A stretch of DNA of 24,143 nucleotides from assembly GCA_015257705.1 (NCBI GenBank), contig JABZJR010000004.1, forward strand, positions 1 to 24,143. Reading direction: 5' to 3'. The notes beneath the pieces are model-generated. The model did no database searches, had not been told where the DNA came from, and saw only the letters and a list, made by a program, of their open reading frames with translations. The first letter of the stretch is position 1; each line of letters begins with the position of its first letter. Shown here piece by piece: positions 1 to 6,549 of this stretch. The position numbers and the translations under genes were made by a program. This DNA is from Nanosynbacter sp. (GTDB lineage Bacteria > Patescibacteriota > Saccharimonadia > Saccharimonadales > Saccharimonadaceae).

Positions 1-273
1 GTACTAACCGCTTCATCAGCTGGTGCATGTGGTTTCCGTGGAAGCAAAAAAGGTACAGCCTATGCTTCACAGGTTGCTGCTGAAAAAGCTGCTGAAGCTG
101 CGAAATCTCAATACGGCTTGAAGTCTGTTGACGTTTTCGTGAAAGGTGTCGGTTTGGGTCGTGACGCCGCTATTCGTGCGGTCAGCGCCTTCGACATCTC
201 AGTAGAAAGCATTAAGGACGTAACTGGCGTGCCTCACGGTGGTGTTCGTCCACGAAAGGCACGGAGGGCATAA
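1..273 (+). CDS. rpsK: 30S ribosomal protein S11, 5'-truncated by window edge
   Basis: The first 90 codons of frame 1 run open from the window edge to TAA at 271-273 and match the C-terminal three quarters of S11 (platform of the 30S subunit, contacts 16S rRNA near the mRNA exit). Recognisable pieces are [42 protein letters not shown] and the basic tail RPRKARRA. The order with rpsD, rpoA and rplQ downstream is that of the alpha operon. The SD of rpsD lies inside the last codons of this gene. One oddity: the usually conserved PHNG is PHGG here (Gly codon 238-240). Confidence 0.95.
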   Translation, partial: VLTASSAGACGFRGSKKGTAYASQVAAEKAAEAAKSQYGLKSVDVFVKGVGLGRDAAIRAVSAFDISVESIKDVTGVPHGGVRPRKARRA

Positions 274-275
274 TT

Positions 276-896
276 ATGGCACGAGATAATTCACCAATTG
301 TCAAGCAAAGCCGCCGCGAAGGTTATGCGCTTCATCCAAAAGCACATAAAATTTTGGCGAAAAAATCTGGCATTCCAGGTCAACACGCACATGGTCGTCA
401 GAACAAGCCAAGTCTATACGCTACACAGCTTCGTGAAAAGCAGAAGGTTCGTCGCTTGTATGGCCTAGTTGAAAAGCAGTTTGCTCGCTTGATGGACGAA
501 GCAACACGCGCCCAAGAAGGTTTGGCGGGCGAAAACTTGTTGAAGCTATTAGAGCGCCGTTTGGATAACGTTGTTTATCGTTCTGGATTTGCCGTATCAC
601 GTCGCGCAGCTCGTCAACTAGTTAGCCACGGACACTTTGAATTGAACGGCCGACGCGTCGATATTCCATCGATTCGTGTTAAAGCTGGCGATGTCATCAC
701 GGTTCGTCCAAAGAGTACCAAGTCAGAGTACTTTACGCGAATTGACGATGTAATCAACAATTCAGTCCAAGGCCCACTAAGTTGGCTAAAAGCTGATAGC
801 AAGAAGCTGAAGATTGAAGTAACTGGTTTGCCAAAGCGCGAGGAAGCAGAAGCTGACATCAACGAGCAATTAATTGTTGAGTATTACTCACGATAA
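276..896 (+). CDS. rpsD: 30S ribosomal protein S4
   Basis: The 206-aa product is full length for S4, a primary 16S rRNA binding protein that nucleates 30S assembly. Visible landmarks are the GIPGQHAHGRQN segment, LREKQKVRRLYGL, and the S4 RNA-binding domain around residues 90-155 (LERRLDNVVYRSGFAVSRRAARQLV, then HGHFELNGRRVDIPS). The N-terminal zinc cysteines of some S4 proteins are absent, so this is the zinc-free form. The start ATG at 276 lies 2 nt after the rpsK stop with GGAGGG at 263-268 as SD. In some bacteria S4 represses its own operon; no such site was identified here. Confidence 0.97.
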   Translation: MARDNSPIVKQSRREGYALHPKAHKILAKKSGIPGQHAHGRQNKPSLYATQLREKQKVRRLYGLVEKQFARLMDEATRAQEGLAGENLLKLLERRLDNVVYRSGFAVSRRAARQLVSHGHFELNGRRVDIPSIRVKAGDVITVRPKSTKSEYFTRIDDVINNSVQGPLSWLKADSKKLKIEVTGLPKREEAEADINEQLIVEYYSR

Positions 897-917
897 AAGA
901 AGGGTTAGGGAAGAATT

Positions 918-1841
918 ATGGCAAAAGCAATTTACAATCCAGCACTCGCGAGCGTTGATGATATTTCAGAAACCAGTGCTACTTTTCTAATCGAGCCACT
1001 TCACCCAGGCTACGGTAATACTCTTGGTAACTCATTGCGACGCGTTCTATTATCAAGCGTTCGCGGTGGCGCGGTTGTAGCTTTCAGGATTGAAGGCGCA
1101 ACTCACGAGTTTACTACTGTTGAAGGTATCAAAGAAGATGTTGTCGACATTATGTTGAACTTGAAAAACGTTCACCTACGCGTATTTACTGACGATCCAG
1201 TTGAGCTACGCATTGAGAAAACTGGCGCTGGCGAAGTAACTGCCGCTGACATTAAAACTAATGCTGACGTTGAAGTTGTTAATCCAGAGCAAGTAATTGC
1301 TACAATTGACGACCCAAACAAGCATTTGGTTATGGATTTGGTAGTTGAGGCAGGTTGCGGTTACCAGACAATTGAAGAGTCAAGCGAAAAGCGTTTGCAC
1401 AGCGACATGATTGCTATCGACGCAATGTACTCACCAGTTCTACGCGTTCGCTACAAAGTCGACTCAACTCGTGTTGGTCAGGAGACAAACTTGGACAAAT
1501 TGGCAATCACTGTTGAAACTAACGGCACAATCACACCTCGTGAGGCGTTCGAAGAAGCAGCAGCGATTCTTGTCAACCAATACACAGCTTTGGCTGGCAA
1601 CACGATGGTAACTGGCGCGCCAGCACTTGGTGCAGCTAAGGAAGACGAAGAGTCAGAGCTAGCAATGCCAATTGAAGAATTAAACTTAAGCGCCCGCACG
1701 ACGAACGCGCTAATTAACAATGAAATCCGCACTATTCGCGATTTGGTAACTTTGACCGAGCAAGATTTGCGAGAATTGAAAGGTTTCGGTTCAAAGGCAC
1801 TAGACGAAGTACGTGACAAGATGGCGGAGTTGGAGTTTTAA
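918..1841 (+). CDS. rpoA: DNA-directed RNA polymerase alpha subunit
   Basis: The 307-aa product has the normal two-domain alpha layout. The N-terminal assembly domain carries HPGYGNTLGNSLRRVLLSS near residues 29-47, the dimerisation and beta-contact signature. The C-terminal helix-hairpin domain (about residues 245-307) carries NLSARTTNALINNEIRTI and GFGSKALDEVRDKM. The Arg in LSAR corresponds to the residue used for UP-element DNA contact in E. coli alpha, so activation through upstream DNA is probably retained. It sits 21 nt after rpsD and 2 nt before rplQ, in the usual alpha-operon position. Confidence 0.97.
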   Translation: MAKAIYNPALASVDDISETSATFLIEPLHPGYGNTLGNSLRRVLLSSVRGGAVVAFRIEGATHEFTTVEGIKEDVVDIMLNLKNVHLRVFTDDPVELRIEKTGAGEVTAADIKTNADVEVVNPEQVIATIDDPNKHLVMDLVVEAGCGYQTIEESSEKRLHSDMIAIDAMYSPVLRVRYKVDSTRVGQETNLDKLAITVETNGTITPREAFEEAAAILVNQYTALAGNTMVTGAPALGAAKEDEESELAMPIEELNLSARTTNALINNEIRTIRDLVTLTEQDLRELKGFGSKALDEVRDKMAELEF

Positions 1842-1843
1842 CT

Positions 1844-2230
1844 ATGCATAGACACGGATATCAAGGGCGCAAGTTCGGCCGCGAGCGTGATCAGCGACGA
1901 GCCCTACTCAAAGGTCTGGCTACCAGCTTGGTTGAGTACGGAAAGATCGAGACCACCTTGCCAAAGGCTAAGGAACTAAAGCGTCACATTGAAAAAATCA
2001 TCACCAAGGCTAAAAAGGGCGACCTAGCTAGCCGACGTCAGGTGATTGCAGCATTAAGCACACGCGCCGCTGCTTACAAACTAGTTGATGAAATCGCGCC
2101 ACAGCTAAGTGGTCGAACCAGCGGACACGTTCGCGTTGAACGAACACGTTTGCGAGTCGGCGACGGCGCTCAAATGGCGATCATCGAGTTTGTTGACGAT
2201 ATTAAACCAATGCCAAAGGAAGGAAAATAA
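1844..2230 (+). CDS. rplQ: 50S ribosomal protein L17
   Basis: The 128-aa product matches L17, a globular protein at the peptide exit region of the 50S subunit. Diagnostic parts are the basic start MHRHGYQGRKFGRERDQRRALLKGLA, the TTLPKAKELKRHIEKIITKAK helix, and the C-terminal HVRVERTRLRVGDGAQMAIIEFV strand region. ATG follows the rpoA stop by 2 nt, so translation is probably coupled. The SD-like GGAG lies inside the last rpoA codons. Confidence 0.96.
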   Translation: MHRHGYQGRKFGRERDQRRALLKGLATSLVEYGKIETTLPKAKELKRHIEKIITKAKKGDLASRRQVIAALSTRAAAYKLVDEIAPQLSGRTSGHVRVERTRLRVGDGAQMAIIEFVDDIKPMPKEGK

Positions 2231-2231
2231 G

Positions 2232-2663
2232 ATGAAGACTTATTCACAAAAACCATCTGAAGTTTCTCGCCGTTGGGTATTGTTTGACGCTAGCGAATTA
2301 CCACTTGGACGTTTGGCTACAGAAATTGCCAAGCATTTGACTGGTAAATACAAGCCAACTTATACTCCTCACATTGACGGTGGCGACTACGTAGTTGTTA
2401 TCAATGCTGCACAAACAGTCGTTACTGGATACAAGGAAACTGATAAGTATTACTATCGCCACAGTGGTTTTCCAGGTGGAATTAAGGAAACGCAATTCAA
2501 AGAAATGCGCGAACGCCACCCAGAGCGAATTATTGAAGAAGCTGTTAAAGGTATGTTGCCAAAGAACAAATTGCAAGCAGAGCGCCTAAAGCGTCTACGC
2601 ATCTTTGCGGGCAGCGACCACGCTCACGCAGCACAAACACCAGAGAAAGTTGAGGTGAAGTAA
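2232..2663 (+). CDS. rplM: 50S ribosomal protein L13
   Basis: The 143-aa product begins MKTYSQKPSEVSRRWVLFDA and matches L13 in length and content (LPLGRLATEIAKHLTGKYKPTYTPH, YYRHSGFPGGIKE, RIIEEAVKGMLPKNKL). L13 is an early assembly protein of the 50S subunit. The frame stays open upstream to 2109 inside rplQ, but the L13 family begins at this Met, and the ATG at 2232 sits 1 nt after the rplQ stop behind AAGGAAAAT. It is followed directly by rpsI, the usual partner of rplM. Confidence 0.96.
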   Translation: MKTYSQKPSEVSRRWVLFDASELPLGRLATEIAKHLTGKYKPTYTPHIDGGDYVVVINAAQTVVTGYKETDKYYYRHSGFPGGIKETQFKEMRERHPERIIEEAVKGMLPKNKLQAERLKRLRIFAGSDHAHAAQTPEKVEVK

Positions 2664-2664
2664 T

Positions 2665-3060
2665 ATGGCTGATACTTATTTCTACGGCTTAGGTCGACGC
2701 AAAAGTGCTTCAGCAAGCGTTCGATTGCTTCCTGGAAAAGGCACTATCACTATCAACGGCAAACCTGCCGCTGAGTACCTGGATGGCAACAAAACCTTAC
2801 TAGCAGAAGTAACCGATCCACTTGCTATCGTCAGCAAGCAAAAAGAATTCGACGTTACTATCCTAGTTAAGGGTGGCGGCTTAGCTGGTCAAGTTGACGC
2901 TATCAAGCTTGGTATTGCAAAGGCTTTGACTGCAGCTCACGCCGACCTGCGTCCAGTTCTAAAGAAGGCTGAGCTATTGAAACGTGACCCACGCGAGAAA
3001 GAGCGCAAGAAGTACGGTCTTCGTTCTGCTCGTAAGCGCGAACAATTCTCTAAGCGTTAG
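2665..3060 (+). CDS. rpsI: 30S ribosomal protein S9
   Basis: The 131-aa product is full-length S9. It starts with YFYGLGRRKSASASVRL, has the KGGGLAGQVDAIKLGIAKAL core, and ends in the conserved RSARKREQFSKR tail whose final Lys-Arg reaches the P-site tRNA in known ribosome structures. The ATG is 1 nt after the rplM stop with GAGGTGAAG as SD. It is the last gene of the ribosomal transcript; an intrinsic terminator follows at 3079. Confidence 0.97.
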   Translation: MADTYFYGLGRRKSASASVRLLPGKGTITINGKPAAEYLDGNKTLLAEVTDPLAIVSKQKEFDVTILVKGGGLAGQVDAIKLGIAKALTAAHADLRPVLKKAELLKRDPREKERKKYGLRSARKREQFSKR

Positions 3061-3078
3061 TACAGAAAAGGCTATCAC

Positions 3079-3115
3079 AAAATACTCCGTTTCACATGCA
3101 GGCGGAGTATTTTCA
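3079..3115 (+). terminator. Intrinsic terminator of the rpsK-rpsI operon
   Basis: An 11-bp perfect stem pairs 3079-3089 (AAAATACTCCG) with 3103-3113 (CGGAGTATTTT) around a 13-nt loop. Its T-rich end runs straight into the -10 box of the next gene at 3119. Confidence 0.85.
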
Positions 3116-3118
3116 TAG

Positions 3119-3131
3119 TATACTAAAAATA
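3119..3131 (+). promoter_or_regulatory. Promoter giving a probable leaderless mRNA for the alpha/beta hydrolase
   Basis: The -10 box TATACT at 3119-3124 ends 6 nt before the ATG at 3131, so transcription should begin at or beside the A of the start codon. There is no SD. No good -35 is visible, and the upstream sequence is the terminator stem. Confidence 0.65.
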
Positions 3132-3994
3132 TGTTGGACAAGATTATCCATCGCTGGTTACGGATTCCATATGCATTGAACGTGCATTATTTTTCTCGTC
3201 CAGAAAAACCGAAAGCGACAATCTTACTTATTCATGGACTGGGAACTTCGTGGCGAACATGGATGCCGCTGGAGCCATATTTGCCGAAGGACACGCGAGT
3301 TATAGCAATTGATATGCTGGGATTTGGCAATTCGCCCAAGCCTGATTGGAAAACCTATAATGTTCATGACCAAGCCGCAAGTATTGTCGCCACTTTGCGT
3401 AGGGAATTCATAAATAACGTCGATATTGTCATCGGTCATTCTATGGGGTCGCTGGCTGCCGTAGAGCTCGCCAAGCAATATCCGAAGTTAAACAAGTCGC
3501 TGATTTTGTGCAGCCCGCCGATATATTATCCGAAGATTGACGAAAAAATTCATCATCCAGAGAAGATTTTGCGTGCGCTTTATGAGTTTTTCAATAGTCA
3601 TCCGCGCAGCTCGAAACGTTTTTTGCAATTCGCTGATCGGCACAATATTTGGCCTGACGCTGGATTTAAGGCTGATGAAGTTACCGCCGAGTCGTTTTTA
3701 ATCGCCCTGAACACCGCGATTATCAATCAGACGACAATGAATGACATCACTAAGCTCACTCTTCCGATTGCTATTTTGTCTGGAAAACTCGATCCACTGA
3801 TTGTCGAGAGAAACCTGAAGAAATTGGCGAAAGATCATAACAATATCACTCATACGTCAATGGCAACTCAGCGGCATGAAATAACCGATAAATATGCGAA
3901 GAAGCTGTCGAGAATTATGAAAGATTATTTGGCGGGAAAGTATTCATCAAAAACGAGTCATCTTATAGCAAAGTCCAAACGAGGAAGCTTATGA
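3131..3994 (+). CDS. Alpha/beta-fold hydrolase
   Basis: The 287-aa product has a complete alpha/beta hydrolase triad: nucleophile Ser104 in the elbow GHSMG, acid Asp221 in SGKLDPLI, and His249 in TQRHE. The oxyanion region is the HGLG motif near residue 35. A short basic N-terminus precedes the core, with no signal peptide. The substrate cannot be read from sequence; the general layout fits a carboxylesterase or acyl hydrolase. Its stop overlaps the CYTH start by 4 nt (ATGA, 3991-3994), so the two are translationally coupled. Transcription probably starts at the ATG itself. Confidence 0.88.
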   Translation: MLDKIIHRWLRIPYALNVHYFSRPEKPKATILLIHGLGTSWRTWMPLEPYLPKDTRVIAIDMLGFGNSPKPDWKTYNVHDQAASIVATLRREFINNVDIVIGHSMGSLAAVELAKQYPKLNKSLILCSPPIYYPKIDEKIHHPEKILRALYEFFNSHPRSSKRFLQFADRHNIWPDAGFKADEVTAESFLIALNTAIINQTTMNDITKLTLPIAILSGKLDPLIVERNLKKLAKDHNNITHTSMATQRHEITDKYAKKLSRIMKDYLAGKYSSKTSHLIAKSKRGSL

Positions 3995-4575
3995 TTGAAG
4001 TAGAGTCCAAATTTAAGATATCGGGCGACATGACGCAGAGCGATCTTCTCGCCATTCTTAAAGACCAATTTATCACGTCAATCTCAAGCAAACGCCAAAT
4101 TGATACAGTATTTTTATTGCCCGAGCAAGTTGACGCGCCTATTGTTCCTGGCTCGAAAATTATGCGAGTGCGCGACGTTCTTAATCCGGAAACTGGCGAG
4201 CTGCGACGAAGCTTGATGACGCTGAAGGTCGAGGGGCAGGCAAAGCTAGCGTCTGATGAATATGAATTTACAGTTGATGACGGAAATGCGGCGCGCCAAA
4301 TGCTCACAGCGCTGGGCTGGCAAGAAATCGTTACGGTTGATAAAGTCCGCCTTGAATCGAAAACTGAGGACTATACGATTTGCATTGATGAAGTTGCTGG
4401 ATTGGGGTTATTTATTGAACTGGAAGTTTTGACCGAAGACAGTGCCGACGTAAAAAACATTCAAGAACAAATGTGCAATTTTCTGAAAAACCTGGATATC
4501 GACGGCAAATTATGGAAAATTCCGTACGACACGAGCATTAGAAATAAAAATCTGTATCTAAAAACAGATACTTGA
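3991..4575 (+). CDS. CYTH-domain phosphohydrolase/adenylate cyclase-like protein
   Basis: The 194-aa product begins MIEVESKFKI, the ExExK signature of CYTH proteins (residues 3-7), which build a tunnel that binds triphosphates (thiamine triphosphatase, inorganic triphosphatase, class IV adenylate cyclase). Later acidic and basic strands (RRSLMTLKVEG, ELEVL) fit the barrel. The C-terminal tail appears altered. The 26 bp at 4519-4544 encoding IPYDTSIRN recur at 5129-5154, where the frame continues to a different stop. The present last ten residues (KNLYLKTDT region) therefore probably come from inserted DNA. The exact substrate is not resolved. Confidence 0.85.
   Translation: MIEVESKFKISGDMTQSDLLAILKDQFITSISSKRQIDTVFLLPEQVDAPIVPGSKIMRVRDVLNPETGELRRSLMTLKVEGQAKLASDEYEFTVDDGNAARQMLTALGWQEIVTVDKVRLESKTEDYTICIDEVAGLGLFIELEVLTEDSADVKNIQEQMCNFLKNLDIDGKLWKIPYDTSIRNKNLYLKTDT
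4519..4544 (+). repeat. 26-bp direct repeat, left copy
   Basis: This starts ATTCCGTACGACACGAGC and is identical over 26 bp to 5129-5154. The left copy lies in frame in the 3' end of the CYTH gene. Flanking bases differ on both sides, so 26 bp is the full identity. Confidence 0.97.
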
Positions 4576-4593
4576 TTAAATTTAGGAGGTCTT

Positions 4594-5115
4594 ATGTCGG
4601 TTGAAATTAAAAGATCCAAAAAAGACATATCGGCTGTCTTTACGCGTGTGAAAAATAAATTAGAGCTAGTGCTTGCGGATAGTTCGCAAATTCATCATGT
4701 CGGCAGTACCGCGGTACTTGGTTTGGATGGTAAAAATATCCTAGATATCCTTATTTCTGCTAAAGATAGCGAACACATGAACGAGCTGCGGGACAAATTG
4801 GTAGCAATTGGATATTTTCCTTCATTAAATCCAAGTTCCCGTCAAGGGTATATCTTCCTGGCGTCCCGACAAGAAGAAACTGGTGAGGGCGATATTCATA
4901 TTCACCTCGCGGTCGCGAATACTGAAACGCACGATAACTTCTTAATTATCAGAGATTATCTAAGGTCTCACAATGACGAAGTTGATCAATATTCAAAGAT
5001 AAAATATCAATATGCCAAGCAAGCAAATTACGACAGGTCAGCGTATAAAAAACTTAAAGCAGCTTATGTCGATAAGTTATTGCAACGTGCCAGGCAGTGG
5101 AAAAATGGCGGCTGA
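4594..5115 (+). CDS. GrpB family nucleotidyltransferase-fold protein
   Basis: The 173-aa product matches the GrpB/Pol-beta-type nucleotidyltransferase family: HHVGSTAVLGLDGKNILDILIS at residues 34-55 holds the GS motif and a metal-ligand Asp, followed by a Y-F-rich strand, the IHIHL strand and a C-terminal YxxxK helix (AYKKLKAAYVDKL). Family members are often annotated as dephospho-CoA kinase-like or GNAT-associated, but the function is largely unknown. A strong SD, TAGGAGG, ends 4 nt before the ATG region, unlike neighbours that lack one. The gene fills almost the whole segment between two 26-bp direct repeats, which suggests acquisition as a unit. Confidence 0.85.
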   Translation: MSVEIKRSKKDISAVFTRVKNKLELVLADSSQIHHVGSTAVLGLDGKNILDILISAKDSEHMNELRDKLVAIGYFPSLNPSSRQGYIFLASRQEETGEGDIHIHLAVANTETHDNFLIIRDYLRSHNDEVDQYSKIKYQYAKQANYDRSAYKKLKAAYVDKLLQRARQWKNGG

Positions 5116-5128
5116 TCTCCTCATTCAT

Positions 5129-5154
5129 ATTCCGTACGACACGAGCATTAGAAA
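5129..5154 (+). repeat. 26-bp direct repeat, right copy
   Basis: This copy is identical to 4519-4544 and offset by 610 bp. It sits 13 nt after the GrpB stop. Confidence 0.97.
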
Positions 5155-5176
5155 CCTGCAAAATAACGTTAGTTAG
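5129..5176 (+). pseudogene. Displaced 3' end of the CYTH gene
   Basis: Read in the CYTH frame, the right repeat encodes IPYDTSIRN and continues LQNNVS to TAG at 5174-5176. This is most simply the original end of the CYTH gene, cut off from its body by the GrpB segment. Joining 4518 to 5129 restores one continuous reading frame whose stop lies 2 nt before the -10 box of the next gene, matching the tight spacing elsewhere. Confidence 0.7.
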
Positions 5177-5178
5177 CG

Positions 5179-5192
5179 TATACTTATTAGTA
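5179..5192 (+). promoter_or_regulatory. Promoter giving a probable leaderless mRNA for the Ham1 gene
   Basis: TATACT at 5179-5184 ends 7 nt before the ATG at 5192. No SD is present in front of that ATG. Confidence 0.6.
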
Positions 5193-5782
5193 TGAAACAA
5201 GAAAATAGTCCAATTTATTTTATCACTTCCAATCACAGCAAATTCACCAGTCTTCAAGAACTCCTTCAGCCGCTTGGTGTTGATTTAAGGCAGCTCGATT
5301 ATGATTTTGACGAGGGGCGTGGACTAGATATTCAAACGATTGCAAAAAGTAAATTATCTCAAGCCAAGAAAGCGTTTCCGAACAAGCGCCTGGTCGTTGA
5401 TGATCGCGGTTTCTTCATCCCGGCGCTGAAAGGATTTCCGGGGCCGTTTGTTAAATTGCTACTGAATAGCTTTAGCTATCCCGGCATTATCAAGTTAATG
5501 AAGGGTGAGGCTGATCGTCGAGCTATTTTTTCTTTTGCGGTTGGCTATTTTGACGGCGAAAAAGACCACATTTTCATAGCCAACGAAGAGGGATTTATTA
5601 CCGACGAGCCACGCGGCGATAATCTCCATGGCTGGACGGAATTACTGTATATTTATGGGCATCCGAGCTTTCCTGGTCGTAGTTTGGCAGAATTGAACGA
5701 CGAAGAATGGCAGGAATATCTGACGATAATTGAGAAGGTTGACGGGCTTGCGATGTTGAGGGATTATTTAATAGATGCATGA
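5192..5782 (+). CDS. Ham1/RdgB-like non-canonical purine NTP pyrophosphatase
   Basis: The 196-aa product resembles the Ham1/RdgB family, which hydrolyses dITP, XTP and related damaged nucleotides to monophosphates. Visible motifs are ITSNHSKF (residues 11-18, in place of the TxNxxK substrate loop), VVDDRGFFIPALKGFPGPF (catalytic acidic pair at 70-71), and HPSFPGRSLAELNDEEW, which replaces the usual SHRGKAL motif. These changes make it a divergent member, so altered specificity is possible. The gene overlaps the next by ATGA (5779-5782). Confidence 0.82.
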   Translation: MKQENSPIYFITSNHSKFTSLQELLQPLGVDLRQLDYDFDEGRGLDIQTIAKSKLSQAKKAFPNKRLVVDDRGFFIPALKGFPGPFVKLLLNSFSYPGIIKLMKGEADRRAIFSFAVGYFDGEKDHIFIANEEGFITDEPRGDNLHGWTELLYIYGHPSFPGRSLAELNDEEWQEYLTIIEKVDGLAMLRDYLIDA

Positions 5783-6081
5783 AAGCTGATAATAACCGTA
5801 TACAACAGGCTATCATTGCTCGCGAAATCATTGATCTCTACCGAGGTTCACAAGACAAACGCGAGACGGCTGTGTCGCTTGATGTATTGTGTTTTGCAAT
5901 GGCGAGATTGACTGACTGCGATAAAGTTGACTATCCAACAATTGACTGGGATGATTTAGCAAGTAACTTTGATGGCATAGCAACATCCCAAAGTGATGTA
6001 TCAACTATACGAAAGATAGAAAATGATATAGCGTCTACATATAAAAAATCTTTAAAGATTATAAAGCAACAACTAAGCTGA
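5779..6081 (+). CDS. Small hypothetical protein, WDDLAS family copy 1
   Basis: This 100-aa protein is translationally coupled to the Ham1 gene (4-nt overlap). I do not recognise a named domain. It shares a clear pattern with the product at 13412: QxAIxAR near the N-terminus, an FAxxLARL-type central helix, and the exact WDDLAS motif. The two are therefore paralogs, probably a lineage-specific family. The protein appears largely helical and soluble, with no signal or membrane segment. Confidence 0.75.
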   Translation: MKADNNRIQQAIIAREIIDLYRGSQDKRETAVSLDVLCFAMARLTDCDKVDYPTIDWDDLASNFDGIATSQSDVSTIRKIENDIASTYKKSLKIIKQQLS

Positions 6082-6083
6082 GC

Positions 6084-6257
6084 TAGGAAGAAAAACCGCC
6101 GCTCGTTGATGTCATTTTATTAATCTCAGTCTCTATACTCGGCACGGTAATCGGTTTCGCTGTTTGCCTGGCTGAATCGCTGTATACTTATACTAAAATC
6201 GGGTTCTTAGCAATGGTAGAATTTATCATTTCGCCGCCAACATGGACAATATTATGA
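6084..6257 (+). pseudogene. Possible remnant of a small membrane protein
   Basis: Between the TAG at 6084 and the TGA at 6255 the frame is open and encodes a hydrophobic segment (LLISVSILGTVIGFAVCLAE) that would span a membrane. No ATG, GTG or TTG occurs before the hydrophobic part. The first ATG is at 6213, behind two adjacent TATACT boxes (6183-6194). This is either a 5'-truncated gene or a 14-codon ORF of unclear value. The stretch 6082-6399 otherwise holds only the small ORF at 6270. Confidence 0.3.
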
Positions 6258-6269
6258 AAAGCAAACCCG

Positions 6270-6359
6270 ATGACTGTCTTATCGCTCTTATTTTCAATCG
6301 GTTTATCTATTTACATCATTTTATGGGTTTGGCACATATCCAAGCGAGCTGTTTTATAG
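6270..6359 (+). CDS. Possible single-span membrane micropeptide
   Basis: A 29-codon ORF beginning MTVLSLLFSIGLSIYIIL is one hydrophobic span ending in the basic tail HISKRAVL, the profile of a small inner-membrane peptide. It is in the same frame as the hydrophobic remnant just upstream, separated by one stop codon, so the two could be parts of a decayed two-span protein. No SD is visible. Support is only the composition and the intact frame. Confidence 0.3.
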   Translation: MTVLSLLFSIGLSIYIILWVWHISKRAVL

Positions 6360-6364
6360 AATAT

Positions 6365-6400
6365 TTGCGGATTTTAGCCGTTGGTGTTATAATCACCCTA
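6365..6400 (+). promoter_or_regulatory. Promoter of the leader peptide-racemase-trpS transcript
   Basis: TTGCGG (6365-6370), a 17-nt spacer and the extended -10 TGTTATAAT (-10 at 6388-6393) end 6 nt before the ATG at 6400. The transcript should start at or next to that ATG. Confidence 0.6.
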
Positions 6401-6477
6401 TGACTATAACACGGCAATTCATCAGCACCGCCTGGCAAAGCACACGTTTTCGCCGCGGCTTGTTGAATTGTTCGTAA
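6400..6477 (+). CDS. Putative attenuator leader peptide
   Basis: A 25-codon ORF starts 6 nt after a strong extended -10 box and ends at TAA 6475-6477. It has a single Trp at codon 12 (TGG 6433-6435) and several Arg and Thr codons. Bases 6454-6461 within it can pair with the left arm of the downstream terminator. A ribosome waiting at the Trp codon would leave these bases free, whereas one at the stop codon would cover them. This geometry, ahead of an operon containing trpS, suggests a Trp-responsive leader. A single Trp codon is fewer than in classic trp leaders, so other inputs are possible. Confidence 0.5.
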   Translation: MTITRQFISTAWQSTRFRRGLLNCS

Positions 6478-6528
6478 ATTTCTTCTGAAAATACCAACCA
6501 TGACTAGAGGCCGCGCGCGGTCTTTTTT
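6454..6528 (+). promoter_or_regulatory. Candidate transcription attenuator (terminator and antiterminator)
   Basis: The terminator hairpin pairs 6506-6513 with 6518-6525 (core AGGCCG/CGGTCT, with G-U pairs) and is followed by six Ts at 6523-6528. The alternative pairing joins 6454-6461 (CGCGGCTT) to 6508-6515 (AGGCCGCG), eight pairs including one G-U, and would break the terminator. The racemase SD (GGAGG, 6541-6545) lies just beyond. Confidence 0.5.
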
Positions 6529-6549
6529 ATATAACCCAAAGGAGGAATT

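Noticed and set aside
2109..2231. Upstream extension of rplM to an earlier in-frame start
   Set aside because: It overlaps rplQ in another frame and the L13 family begins at the Met encoded at 2232.
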